A stretch of 42,088 nucleotides of DNA, taken from positions 1 through 42,088 of the forward strand of contig ONLG01000042.1 in NCBI GenBank assembly GCA_900318625.1. Reading direction: 5' to 3'. The DNA comes from an uncultured Prevotella sp. (GTDB taxonomy: Bacteria > Bacteroidota > Bacteroidia > Bacteroidales > Bacteroidaceae). Under the pieces are notes generated by a model. The model was not told the DNA's origin, did not search any database, and was given only the letters and a program-made list of their open reading frames with translations. Made by a program: the position numbers and the translations under genes. Of the stretch, positions 17,262-25,913 are shown in pieces (the first letter of the stretch is position 1; each line of letters starts with the position of its first letter).

Positions 17262-18142
17262 TTGCTCTGTCCCTCTTCTATGGCGAGTATGCGGTCGCGA
17301 CATTCTTCCATGAGCCACTTTGGGGTGCTGGTGGCACCGCAGATGCCTATCGTCTGAACGCCCTCAATCCATTGTGGGGCTATCTCTCGGGCACTCTCGA
17401 TGTGGTAGCTGTTGGGGTTCACGCTGCGACATTCGTTGAAGAGCACCTTTCCGTTTGAACTCTTGCGGCCCGACACGAAGAGCACGAGGTCGTGTCGGGA
17501 TGCAAACTCGGCAATGTGGGGCATACGGTTTGCCACCTGTCGGCAGATGGTGTCGAAGCTTCGGAAGGTGGCTTTGGGCGAGATGTGCTCCTGGATGTAG
17601 GCAATGATGCGGTGGAAATCGTCCAAAGACATGGTTGTCTGAGAGTAAAGATAGATGTCGCGGTTGAAGTCCAGTCGCTTCACTTCCTCGAAATGCTCAA
17701 TCACTATGGCGTGGTTGTCGGTCTGGCCGACGAGTCCCAGCACCTCGGCATGGCCGTTCTTGCCGAATATAACGATCTGTGCGTCGGGGCAATCGTCGTA
17801 CTGCCGGCGTATTCTTCGCTGCAACTGAAGCACCACCGGGCACGTGGCATCTCCGTGCGCTCTCAGGAGCACCTTGGCATCGTGGAGCTCGGACATCTGG
17901 TCGTGATTGATGGTCACGAGTCCGCGTTGGGTGAGGCGTTCCACCTCCATTGAGTTGTGGACAATGTCGCCCAGACAGTAGAGCACGGCTCCGGAAGACT
18001 CCCTCTGTTCCCCCTCGGGGGGGAGAACGGACTGCCCCTCGTGGGTGTGGGCGTATTGATGCAACTCTTCTTCGGCTTTCTTTATGGCTGTGGTTACGCC
18101 GAAGCAGAAGCCGCTGCCCTCGTCAATCTCTACCTGAAACAT
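17195..18142 (-). CDS. ispH: 4-hydroxy-3-methylbut-2-enyl diphosphate reductase IspH, with unusual insertion, deletion and tail
   Basis: IspH is the [4Fe-4S] enzyme making IPP and DMAPP in the last step of the MEP pathway. All three cluster cysteines are present: C13 (GSGFCFGV), C101 (DATCPVV) and C200 (DTICRQVANR). H62, H96, H131 and E133 correspond to E. coli H41, H74, H124 and E126. Spacing is odd. C13-H62 is 49 residues instead of 29, because about 20 extra residues (YAHTHEGQSVLPPEGEQRES) lie before LYCLGDIVHN. H96-C101 is 5 instead of 22, so the helix and strand normally between AHG and DATCP are missing. The last 25 or so residues (GQSKGEGAGGKGQE...) come from an inverted-repeat arm. 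All changes keep the frame. It lies 7 bp after the DUF1573 gene. The family is certain; normal activity is doubtful. Confidence 0.92.
   Translation of the reverse strand: MFQVEIDEGSGFCFGVTTAIKKAEEELHQYAHTHEGQSVLPPEGEQRESSGAVLYCLGDIVHNSMEVERLTQRGLVTINHDQMSELHDAKVLLRAHGDATCPVVLQLQRRIRRQYDDCPDAQIVIFGKNGHAEVLGLVGQTDNHAIVIEHFEEVKRLDFNRDIYLYSQTTMSLDDFHRIIAYIQEHISPKATFRSFDTICRQVANRMPHIAEFASRHDLVLFVSGRKSSNGKVLFNECRSVNPNSYHIESAREIAPQWIEGVQTIGICGATSTPKWLMEECRDRILAIEEGQSKGEGAGGKGQENSSCVRSPQKL
17990..18055 (-). repeat. G/C palindromic element embedded in the ispH coding sequence
   Basis: On the minus strand, CTCCCCCCCGAGGGGGAACA followed by GAGGGAGTCTTCC resembles the intergenic element at 25106-25135 (CCCCCCTTGGGGGGACCGAG, then GGAGC). 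It encodes the extra 20 or so residues of IspH in frame. Boundaries are approximate. Confidence 0.7.
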
Positions 18143-18149
18143 AGTGGTC

Positions 18150-19226
18150 TTACTTTACGTTGATGTTTATCACCACCTTGGAGTTGTCTGGGTCGTTGGT
18201 GATCATTAGGATACGGGGCTGCGTGCGGGCCTTCTTCAGCTGGTTCTTATAGGCTGTGAGCTTCATCTTGGCGGTCTTTCCGGGTTCAATGCGGGTGTCG
18301 TCGAGCTTCACTTCGATGCCCGGAGTGAACATCTGCAGCGAGTTGATGCGCAGCGTACTCTGTCCCGCGTTGTGGATTATTATCTCTCCCTTCTTCTTTT
18401 TCTTGCTTCCGAACTCGCCCAAGTCGAACGAACGCGGTGTGAGTTGCAGGTGTGGAGCGCGGCCCAGCTCGCTTTCGGTGAGGTTCTGGCGTGCCGGAAG
18501 CAGCACCGTTGTGACGGGAATGACGTTCGATTCCGATACTTTGTCGCCGGGGAACTCGCCCAGATAGATGTTGGTTTGGGTGAGACCGAGGTTGTGTACG
18601 CCGTAGCTGTCGAGCGTGATGGTGGCTATTCCCGAGCGGCCCGGGGCTATCTTCTTAGGCGAAACGGTGGCTGACAGATAGGACGGGAGGTGCATCAGCA
18701 CTGGCTCCAGGGTCTTCTTGCTGTTGTTCAGGATGTGTATCTCCTGCACAGGACGGTCGCCTCGGTTCACGTTGTCGAACTCAATGTTGTCCTTATCCAC
18801 CTGAAGCTGGCCGAGCAGATGCTTGTATGACCCGTCGAAATCGCTCATGTCGCTCACCACTACGCCGCGCAGCTTGACGACGAAAGGCTCTTTTTGCCCG
18901 TCGACAAACACTCCCACGAGTTTCTCGAAGTGGCCCAGCTGCTTGGCGTCGTAGGTTGCCGAGACGATGAACTCCTTGCCGCGGCCTATGGTCTGGCGCG
19001 GAAACTTAGCCACGGTGCAGCCGCAGTTGGTGCGCACTTCATTGATTGTGATTTCGCTGCGGCTGCTGTTGCGCAGCTGGAAGTCGGCAGTGACGGGCTG
19101 GCGATACGTCACCCGGCCCAGGTCTACTATGGGATGTTTGGTCGTTATCTGCTGTGCTGTCGCGCTCAAGGTGAGCACGCTGAGTGCTGTTAGCGACAGC
19201 ACGCGTCGTAGGTTGATGGTTTTCAT
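18150..19226 (-). CDS. DUF1573 domain exported protein
   Basis: 358 residues with a signal peptide (about 1-24, ending LSATA). Residues 25-125 are a DUF1573 domain: HPIVDLGRVTYRQPVTADFQ, then NCGCTVAKFPRQTIGRGKEF, the conserved Cys-Gly-Cys segment. Two further immunoglobulin-like (MSP/ASPM-type) beta-sandwich regions follow, the last with FDLGEFGSKKKKKGEIIIHN. It is probably periplasmic or surface-attached; the function is unknown. It sits between the alpha-2-macroglobulin-like gene (58 bp upstream) and ispH (7 bp downstream), probably in one operon. Confidence 0.85.
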   Translation of the reverse strand: MKTINLRRVLSLTALSVLTLSATAQQITTKHPIVDLGRVTYRQPVTADFQLRNSSRSEITINEVRTNCGCTVAKFPRQTIGRGKEFIVSATYDAKQLGHFEKLVGVFVDGQKEPFVVKLRGVVVSDMSDFDGSYKHLLGQLQVDKDNIEFDNVNRGDRPVQEIHILNNSKKTLEPVLMHLPSYLSATVSPKKIAPGRSGIATITLDSYGVHNLGLTQTNIYLGEFPGDKVSESNVIPVTTVLLPARQNLTESELGRAPHLQLTPRSFDLGEFGSKKKKKGEIIIHNAGQSTLRINSLQMFTPGIEVKLDDTRIEPGKTAKMKLTAYKNQLKKARTQPRILMITNDPDNSKVVININVK

Positions 19227-19284
19227 GCGATGATTGATGTGAGCTCTGTCTTCTATAATATATATAAGGTGTGGCCGGGGGGCT

Positions 19285-22200
19285 TTATTTCACGTTGAAC
19301 TCTACCGCCTTGGCCCGTCCTGTGTACTCAGGAGCGTAGGCACACTGGGCTGTGCAGGTGCCGCTGAGGTAGGTTCCAGAGCGGTCTACGTAGTATTCGG
19401 CCTCCACTTTGTGGCGTCCCTTGCTCAGACGGTCGAAGTAGTAGGTGGTGGTATAGTCCTTCGGCGCAATGTAGCAGCCCCAGTGGTATCCGCTGAGCTG
19501 TGCTGCCGGCTCAAGGCAGGCAGCCCGTTTGTCGATAACCTGCACGAAGTCGTAGTCGCGGTCGGCTTCGATGGTGAGGCGCACACGTATCTTCTGGCCT
19601 ACGCTGAGAGCCATCTGTCCGCTCTCATAGGCTTTGCCGTCGGGCGTGAAGTACTCGCGCTTGACACGTAAGCCCGATGATGCCTGCTCAATGTCCGACA
19701 TTGGCTGCATGAACTGTGCATAAACGGCTCCCCAGCTGGTGTGGGGAGTGCTCTTCTCGGCAGTGAACACCGATGCCGTGGGGCTCTCGATGGCTGTCTT
19801 TACGTAGCCCAGTCCGGCTGTGGCGGTAGGCAGGTCGATGGCTTTTCCGTCGAGTTTCAGCACCGTCGGTGCTCCGTCGGCATCCAGAACGTCAATCTTA
19901 GAGTTGTCGGCAAAGGCATATATGGCGTTGATAGAGTTGAGCGGAGTGTCCCAAGCCTGCGTGCGCTTCGACTGCAAGAGCCACCGCTGCATATCCTCCA
20001 CTGTCTGATGGTCGCCGGGCACAAGCATCTTGAAGGCTTCTATGGCAGCCACTTCGGTGGGAATACGGTAGTCGAACCAGCTGTAACCAGCCTTGGGAGT
20101 GTCGAAGTAGCGGCCCATCTCCTCGGTGTAGACCGTGTATTCCTGTATGCTTTGCAGGTATTCGTTGGCTTTCTTGGTGTGTCCGTTGGCGGCAAGGATT
20201 ATTGCCGAGACAGCCTTTCCGTAGATACTGAACTCCTTTGTCTGCTTCGAGAGCAGGCCGACGAGGTAGTCTCGGTTTGCCTTGGCAGTGGGCGAGAGCT
20301 TCGGATTGCCTATTGCAAGCGAATAGAGATACTGCACTGCCAGTTCGCTGGGGCGCGGATTCTTGGTTCCTTTCTTCTGAGCTTCCTTCAGATACTTCAC
20401 CTCTTTGTCAATGAACAGGTGCATGAAGCCGAAGCCTTTGGTCATCATCTCCTCTGTGTCGGCCTGTTGTCCGGCCATGTTGTTGAGCCTTACGAGCGTT
20501 GTCAGTATCGAACCGGTCATCCAGGGGCTGCCTTCCATGCCCTTGCACCATGCCCACGAGCCGTCGGCAAGCTGCAACTGCTGGAGCTTCTTCACCGCAG
20601 CAGCGCACTTCTGGTTGAGCGTGTTGGTGTCGAAGAAGCGTATGAGGCTCTGCTTCTGGTCGTTTTCTTTCTCTGCATCGAGCATCCACGGGGTCTCGTT
20701 GAGCATCAGCTCCTTCAGCTGAGCGTTCTTCTGCAGGTTGCTGAGCAGCGTTGACTCGCCGCCCGTTTCGTGTTGCCACTGCTCTATGACGCGCTTTATC
20801 CGTGGCGACGAGCTGATGATGTTGCGTCCGATGGTGTTGGCATACAGTGCCGCAGCCAGACTCATGGCATTGTCGGCATCGGCATCGCCCACGAAGGGCA
20901 GTGCCTGAACCATGAACCATGCCGGATTATTGGTGTATTCCACTGTGAGCTTTAGCTTCGACGATGTTTCCGGGAAGAGCTTGGCCACGTCGATGGTCTT
21001 CACTCCGGCCTCGTGCTGCGTGAAGGGAACGGTGTTCAGCACCATTTCCTCGTCGGGCAGGATGGGCAGGTAGTGCTGTTCGCCGTCGCTGAAGCCGTCG
21101 CCGCTGGCCTTCATGCGCACGATGACGAGCTGCGGCAGCTCGGTGGCATCGACCGGGAAGCTCACCTGCGAGGTGCTCTGGGCTTCGATGGAGAATGGCA
21201 GGGTGGCGGTGTGGAGCACTTTCTCGGTTGTAGGCTCCAGAATTTCTATCTGTGCGGTGCCGCCGACAGCCTTCTCCGAAGTGTTCATCAGCCGGGCGGC
21301 AATCTGTGCCTTGTCGTGATGGCGGACGAAGCGCGGCATATTGGGCTGCACCATGACCGTCTTCGATGCCACGGCCTCGCCGTCGAGCCAGCCGTAGCGG
21401 ACTTCCTTGTCGTGGGCCAGACCCATGAAGCGCCACGTGGTGATGCTCTCGGGCAGTGTGAAGTTGATGACAACGCGCCCTTTGGCATCGGTGCTGAGCT
21501 GTGGAAGGAAGAAAGCGGTCTCGTTGAGGTTCTCGCGCACCTGGGCTGCGCCGCTCTCGGAGCCCTCTTCTTCCTCACCGGCAACGGGAATGGCTTTCTT
21601 TTCGAGCGTGACAGCACTCTCGTTGAGTTCCTCAACCACATAATAGTTGGCTGCCTGATAGTCCACCTCTCCTGCATGTTTAGCACTGCCTCTGACCATG
21701 ACAGCCCTCTTGCTGCCGGGCGCACTGCCCAGTGCAGCACGCAGCGGCATCAGTTCCTGACGTGGCGCACGGCAAAGCTCTTGATAGTAGTGGGATGCTA
21801 TGGTGCTGTATTCGGTGTCGTAGATGTCCTGTCCCTTGACCGGCACACAGTAACGTAGGGTGAGAGAGCCGATGGAAGTGCTTCCCCACGATGCGCTCGG
21901 CACGACTCTGTAGAGCGAAGGGCTGAAAAACCATTGGTGCCGGCTTATCTGGTCGAGCGATTTGTCATACAGTGTGGCCATGAGCTGGGCGTTGACGGGC
22001 TTTCCGTCGGGGGTGGTGACGAGGGCTGTCCACTGTTCCTGCTGTCCCGGAGTGAGCCTGTCGCGGAATGTCTGCCACGTCAGCTTGAGCTTCTTGTTGG
22101 GCAGCGGGCGCATGATGGTTGCCGAGTGGGTGTAGAGTCGCTGGTCTTTCACCCATGCAAAGGTGACGGTGATGCCGTCGCCATATTCCTCGCGATAGGT

Positions 22201-24807
22201 GTATTGCTTGGTGGTGAGGGCATTGCTCTGGCGTATGGTGCCGTGTTCGAGCTCTTTGTCTTCGGCGAAAATGGTGTAGAGGATGTACTGGTCTTCGTCG
22301 GAAGAGCCTATCTGGATGCGCACCGGCTTGCCGTCGGTGGGGAACGTGCTGCCCTCACAGTAGAACCAGTCGTGGGTTTCGCTTGCCGGACGCTTGTCGC
22401 TGAACGAGAATATCTCCACGTTCTGCCTCAGAGTGTCGCCCTCGCAATAAGCTACGAGCTTGTGTATGCCCGATTTGAAGGACTTTGCAAGCTTGATTTC
22501 GGTGTTCGCTTTCACGGTCTGCGTCTTGCCTCCGTCGAAGCTGTAGCTCACCATTCCGTCTATTTCGCTGCCCGAAGCGTTGTGGAGCGTGAAGCGGAAC
22601 GAGGTCAGCTTCTCGTCGAGTTGCTTCGAGGGAAGGTCGCACGAGAGCACTTTGTCCCTGGTGCCGAGGGGCACAGAGGTCTTTCCGCTCTGGCTTTCGC
22701 CGCCTTGGTCGGTGACGGTGGCATTGGCGGTGAAGGTGTAGAAGGCCGAGCTGCGGCTATTGTCGGGAAGCACCAAGGGCACACGCATCTTGAACTCGCC
22801 GTTCTGTCCGGTCACGGCCTCGCCGTTGCCCACGGTAGCCTTGGTGTCGTCGCTGTTCCGCCACCACCATAAGGCGCGGCTGCGGACTACCTCGTACTTC
22901 ACCGTTGCGCCCTGAACGGGTACGCCGGCATAGCTCTTGGCGCGTCCGGTGAGCTCAATGGTGTCGCCGGGGTGGTAGATGGCCTTGTAGTCGTCGAACT
23001 CCACGAAGAACGTGGGGCGCTTGTATTCCTCTACGCGCACCGATGCTGAGCCGCGCTGCCTGCCCACGGCCACGATGGTGAAGCGCCCGGTGAGTCCTGA
23101 CGTGGGCAGAAGGAAGTCGGTGGTGGCTGTGCCGAACTCGTCGGTGGTGGCCTTCTGTTCGCTCACAATCTTGTTGTTGGCATCGCGCAGTGCAAACTTG
23201 ATGCTCTCCCCGGCCACCACGCGGTGGCTGGTCTTGCCGGTCTGCTCGTAGACGATGGCTGCCACCCTCACGGTCTGGCCCGGACGGTAGATGCTGCGGT
23301 CGGTGAGCACGCTGACTTTCTCGGCATTGTTGAAGTTGTCATAGTAGCTGTATGAAGCCCATACCGACTGTGCTGGCAGCGCGTTGTCGTCGTCGGTGAA
23401 GAGGTATGCCCTCGATGGCTGGCGGTCGGTCCACTTGTATTTGGCCTCGCCCTTGCTGTCGGTGGTCAGGCTGACCTCAATATCGGGTTTGTTGTAGCCT
23501 TGGTAGGTGTAGATTCGCAGCTTTGCGCCTGCCACGGGGTGCCCGGTGGCTCCGTCGACGGCCACGTAGCGCATCTCCTTGCCTGGCAGCTGCTCGGCCA
23601 TAAGGAACAGACGGCTCACGTAGAGAATGTCGCGCTGGGGCCTGAAGCCCTCCTTGTCGCCCGTGGCCTCTATCAGATAGACTCCCGGTCGCAGCCCCGG
23701 CAGCTCCAGCGTGTCCTTGTATTCCTCGCGGTCGGTGCGCGGAGCGTATTGCTTGCTCACGGTGATGGGCTTCTCGTTGCCCACAATCAGTGGTAAAACC
23801 TTGCTGTAACCATCGTCCGAACCTACATTGAGCGCAGTCGTTCCGTCGGCGTTCAGCCGCCGCAGGGTGATGGTAAGGGCACCCGTGTTGCGCAGAGTGT
23901 TCGCCTCAACCTTGGTGGGCGTGTCGGGAAGCACCACTTCGCGCTTGGTCCACAGGTTGAAGCAGGGAGCCGTGAGCCGCTTCTGCGAGGTGCGCACTAC
24001 GTTCATGTTGCGCCATTCGGGCCATTTGGCTATGATTTCCTCACCGTATTGATACTTGGTTTCGGTCGCCTTGTTGTTCAGCGAGCTCATCTCCTGATAG
24101 CGCGCTATAGCTATGTCGGCCACTTCGGGCACGTCGGCGTAGGCTGCCATCAGCGAGTCGCAGCGTTGGAGCAGCCTGTTGCCAAACAGGTTGTTGTCGT
24201 CCTTAGCCATCTCAAGGTCGAGCACGCAGGCAGCACGGCGGTTGCCGTGGGCCAGATAGTAGTCGCGTATCTGCTTTTTGCAGCCCAGCTCGTTGCCGAT
24301 GACATGCAGCAGGTCGTGGCCGAACACCTCGCTGTCCTTTCCGGTCTCGACAAACGGCTGATAGTCGCTGTCGTGGTGCGCGGCCAGCGCGTCCATGTTG
24401 GCCAAGGCTTGGGCCAGGTAGTTCTTCGATGTCTGCTCGTGGTCGTCGCCAAGCGAGTTGTTATGTTCGTAGATGCGCCCCAGCACCACGCTCAGCACGG
24501 CCTTCAGGGCGGCATCCTTGCTGCCGAGACGGTCATGGAGGGCGGTCAGCCGGCGTATCTCAGGCTCTAAAGAGTCGGGTGAAATATCCACCGCAAGCGA
24601 GCTGTAGCGCAGCTCGGCAGCCAGCAGCTGGCCGTAGTCCTTGCGGCCAAGGGCCTTGTCGGCAATGCGGCGGAGCACTTTCTGCTCGGTCTTGGGCAGG
24701 TCCTTGTCCGAAGCTTCGTCAGCTTCCTTCCACATCTTGTTGTAGTTCTGGCTCATAAGCCACATAGGAACTAAACTCATAAGCAGCACAATGGCGTATC
24801 GTTTCAT
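19285..24807 (-). CDS. Alpha-2-macroglobulin family protein (no thioester)
   Basis: 1840 residues, the largest gene in the window, with a signal peptide (MKRYAIVLLMSLVPMWLMSQ). An N-terminal helical region (20-270) precedes the macroglobulin domains. The MG2-type segment with VLTDRSIYRPGQTVRVAA is near residue 500. The A2M core with FFLPQLSTDAKGRVVINFTL and ITTWRFMGLAHDKE is near 1120. An alpha-toroid-like helical region follows (about 1300-1600, with LADGSWAWCKGMEGSPWMTG). Where many bacterial homologues have a CxEQ thioester, this protein has DADADNAMSLAAALYANT (about 1300), so it cannot trap proteases by a thioester, like E. coli YfaS. Bacterial members are thought to protect the envelope from proteases. 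Its own -7 box is at 24834-24841. Confidence 0.9.
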   Translation of the reverse strand: MKRYAIVLLMSLVPMWLMSQNYNKMWKEADEASDKDLPKTEQKVLRRIADKALGRKDYGQLLAAELRYSSLAVDISPDSLEPEIRRLTALHDRLGSKDAALKAVLSVVLGRIYEHNNSLGDDHEQTSKNYLAQALANMDALAAHHDSDYQPFVETGKDSEVFGHDLLHVIGNELGCKKQIRDYYLAHGNRRAACVLDLEMAKDDNNLFGNRLLQRCDSLMAAYADVPEVADIAIARYQEMSSLNNKATETKYQYGEEIIAKWPEWRNMNVVRTSQKRLTAPCFNLWTKREVVLPDTPTKVEANTLRNTGALTITLRRLNADGTTALNVGSDDGYSKVLPLIVGNEKPITVSKQYAPRTDREEYKDTLELPGLRPGVYLIEATGDKEGFRPQRDILYVSRLFLMAEQLPGKEMRYVAVDGATGHPVAGAKLRIYTYQGYNKPDIEVSLTTDSKGEAKYKWTDRQPSRAYLFTDDDNALPAQSVWASYSYYDNFNNAEKVSVLTDRSIYRPGQTVRVAAIVYEQTGKTSHRVVAGESIKFALRDANNKIVSEQKATTDEFGTATTDFLLPTSGLTGRFTIVAVGRQRGSASVRVEEYKRPTFFVEFDDYKAIYHPGDTIELTGRAKSYAGVPVQGATVKYEVVRSRALWWWRNSDDTKATVGNGEAVTGQNGEFKMRVPLVLPDNSRSSAFYTFTANATVTDQGGESQSGKTSVPLGTRDKVLSCDLPSKQLDEKLTSFRFTLHNASGSEIDGMVSYSFDGGKTQTVKANTEIKLAKSFKSGIHKLVAYCEGDTLRQNVEIFSFSDKRPASETHDWFYCEGSTFPTDGKPVRIQIGSSDEDQYILYTIFAEDKELEHGTIRQSNALTTKQYTYREEYGDGITVTFAWVKDQRLYTHSATIMRPLPNKKLKLTWQTFRDRLTPGQQEQWTALVTTPDGKPVNAQLMATLYDKSLDQISRHQWFFSPSLYRVVPSASWGSTSIGSLTLRYCVPVKGQDIYDTEYSTIASHYYQELCRAPRQELMPLRAALGSAPGSKRAVMVRGSAKHAGEVDYQAANYYVVEELNESAVTLEKKAIPVAGEEEEGSESGAAQVRENLNETAFFLPQLSTDAKGRVVINFTLPESITTWRFMGLAHDKEVRYGWLDGEAVASKTVMVQPNMPRFVRHHDKAQIAARLMNTSEKAVGGTAQIEILEPTTEKVLHTATLPFSIEAQSTSQVSFPVDATELPQLVIVRMKASGDGFSDGEQHYLPILPDEEMVLNTVPFTQHEAGVKTIDVAKLFPETSSKLKLTVEYTNNPAWFMVQALPFVGDADADNAMSLAAALYANTIGRNIISSSPRIKRVIEQWQHETGGESTLLSNLQKNAQLKELMLNETPWMLDAEKENDQKQSLIRFFDTNTLNQKCAAAVKKLQQLQLADGSWAWCKGMEGSPWMTGSILTTLVRLNNMAGQQADTEEMMTKGFGFMHLFIDKEVKYLKEAQKKGTKNPRPSELAVQYLYSLAIGNPKLSPTAKANRDYLVGLLSKQTKEFSIYGKAVSAIILAANGHTKKANEYLQSIQEYTVYTEEMGRYFDTPKAGYSWFDYRIPTEVAAIEAFKMLVPGDHQTVEDMQRWLLQSKRTQAWDTPLNSINAIYAFADNSKIDVLDADGAPTVLKLDGKAIDLPTATAGLGYVKTAIESPTASVFTAEKSTPHTSWGAVYAQFMQPMSDIEQASSGLRVKREYFTPDGKAYESGQMALSVGQKIRVRLTIEADRDYDFVQVIDKRAACLEPAAQLSGYHWGCYIAPKDYTTTYYFDRLSKGRHKVEAEYYVDRSGTYLSGTCTAQCAYAPEYTGRAKAVEFNVK

Positions 24808-24833
24808 AGTCGGTCAGTTTGTGAATAATACTG

Positions 24834-24841
24834 CAAAAATA
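24834..24841 (-). promoter_or_regulatory. -7 box of the alpha-2-macroglobulin operon
   Basis: TATTTTTG on the minus strand, an exact TAnnTTTG match followed by CAG, 27 bp before the start codon. Confidence 0.6.
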
Positions 24842-24928
24842 AGGAAAAAAGCATCATCAGCCAACCTTTTTATATTTTTTAAAGGAAAGCCCAACTCTCT
24901 CGCTCACGCTCCTTTGGCTGCTGCCGCA

Positions 24929-25131
24929 AACCAATATGGCCCATATTGGTCGGTAATATGGGCCATATTGGTGAGTAATATGGGCCATATTGGTTAATGA
25001 ATAATGAACAATGAATAATGAACAAATACCTCCTGCCGTAAGGCTCTACTATAAGGCATATAAGTCCTATAAGTCCCATAAGACCTATAAGTCCTAAAGA
25101 TACTCATCCCCCCTTGGGGGGACCGAGGGAG
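24929..25131. repeat. Composite intergenic repeat, copy 1
   Basis: Modules in order: three palindromes centred on ATATGGGCCATAT (24930-24991); an A/T-rich module with two copies of ATGAATAATGAAC (24996-25023); AGGCTCTACTATAAGGCATA, then several CCTATAAG/CCCATAAGACCTATAAG units (25041-25098); AAAGATACT; then CCCCCCTTGGGGGG (25109-25122) and ACCGAGGGAGC. The same module order in the opposite orientation is found at 32350-32560. It fills most of the 478-bp gap between two divergent genes; no gene was recognised there. Confidence 0.85.
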
Positions 25132-25216
25132 CTTTTTTTGGGGGGATTGAGAGGGGCCTCCTTATCCCCCGCAGCATGCAAAATGTCATTTTTCTGCAAC
25201 TTCTTTTGCCAAAGAA

Positions 25217-25248
25217 TTGCGGGTAACAGTTTATTTTTAGTAAATTTG
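25217..25248 (+). promoter_or_regulatory. Promoter of bcp
   Basis: TTG (25217-25219) and TAAATTTG (25241-25248) are spaced 21 bp apart, matching the Bacteroidota -33/-7 pattern. The ATG is 37 bp downstream. Confidence 0.65.
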
Positions 25249-25285
25249 CAGACGTAGGAACGATTATTACTAACAATCCGTTACG

Positions 25286-25738
25286 ATGATAAACATTGGT
25301 GACATGGCTCCAGAAGTGCTGGGGCGCGACGAACAAGGACGCGAGCTGCGGCTCAGCGACTACCGAGGACGAAAGCTCGTGCTCTATTTCTATCCGAAGG
25401 ACATGACCTCTGGATGCACCGCACAGGCCTGCAACCTGCGCGACAACTACGACGAGCTGCGCTCGAAAGGCTACGAGGTGCTCGGCGTGAGCGTGCAGGA
25501 CGAGAAGTCGCACAACAAGTTCATCGAGAAAAACCAGCTTCCCTTCCACCTTATTGCCGACACAGACCACACTCTCGGCGATGCTTTCGGCACGTGGGGA
25601 GAGAAGTCTATGTACGGGCGGAAGTACTTTGGAACCCTCCGAACGACATTCGTCATCGACGAGGAAGGCCGCGTGGAGCGCATCATACTGCCAAAGCAGG
25701 TGAAGACAAAGGACCATGCAAGGCAGATAATGGAATAA
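25286..25738 (+). CDS. bcp: Thiol peroxidase Bcp (peroxiredoxin Q)
   Basis: Bcp reduces hydrogen peroxide and organic hydroperoxides with electrons from thioredoxin. The 150 residues have the family's length and the active-site block YFYPKDMTSGCTAQACNLRD: C44 is the peroxidatic cysteine and C49 the resolving one. Later blocks are GVSVQDEKSHNKFIEKNQLP and RTTFVIDEEGRVERI. It is cytoplasmic. It is a single gene with its own promoter, followed by a G/C palindrome that may end its transcript. Confidence 0.95.
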   Translation: MINIGDMAPEVLGRDEQGRELRLSDYRGRKLVLYFYPKDMTSGCTAQACNLRDNYDELRSKGYEVLGVSVQDEKSHNKFIEKNQLPFHLIADTDHTLGDAFGTWGEKSMYGRKYFGTLRTTFVIDEEGRVERIILPKQVKTKDHARQIME

Positions 25739-25741
25739 TAA

Positions 25742-25850
25742 GCCCACCCCACGGCCCCCCCTATCCCCCCCAAGGGGGGAAGAAGTACACTCATAGAAAG
25801 CAACAGCAAGATAATTATTCGTTATGCATTATTCATTAAACATTAGATAA
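25742..25850. repeat. G/C palindrome and ATTCATTA module downstream of bcp
   Basis: CCACGGCCCCCCCTATCCCC continues into CCCAAGGGGGGAAGAAG (palindrome near 25765-25782). Further on is TTATGCATTATTCATTAAAC, similar to the ATGAATAATGAAC module of the composite repeat. Neither codes for anything recognisable. Confidence 0.6.
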
Positions 25851-25913
25851 GTCCCCAAGACGCAGGCCGAGTGCCTGCAAAACATAATATAAACAAACTA
25901 AAACAAAACAATT

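Noticed and set aside
24930-24991. Possible CRISPR array in the ATATGGGCCATAT units
   Set aside because: Only three palindromes separated by 3-5 bp, with no spacers; part of the composite repeat.
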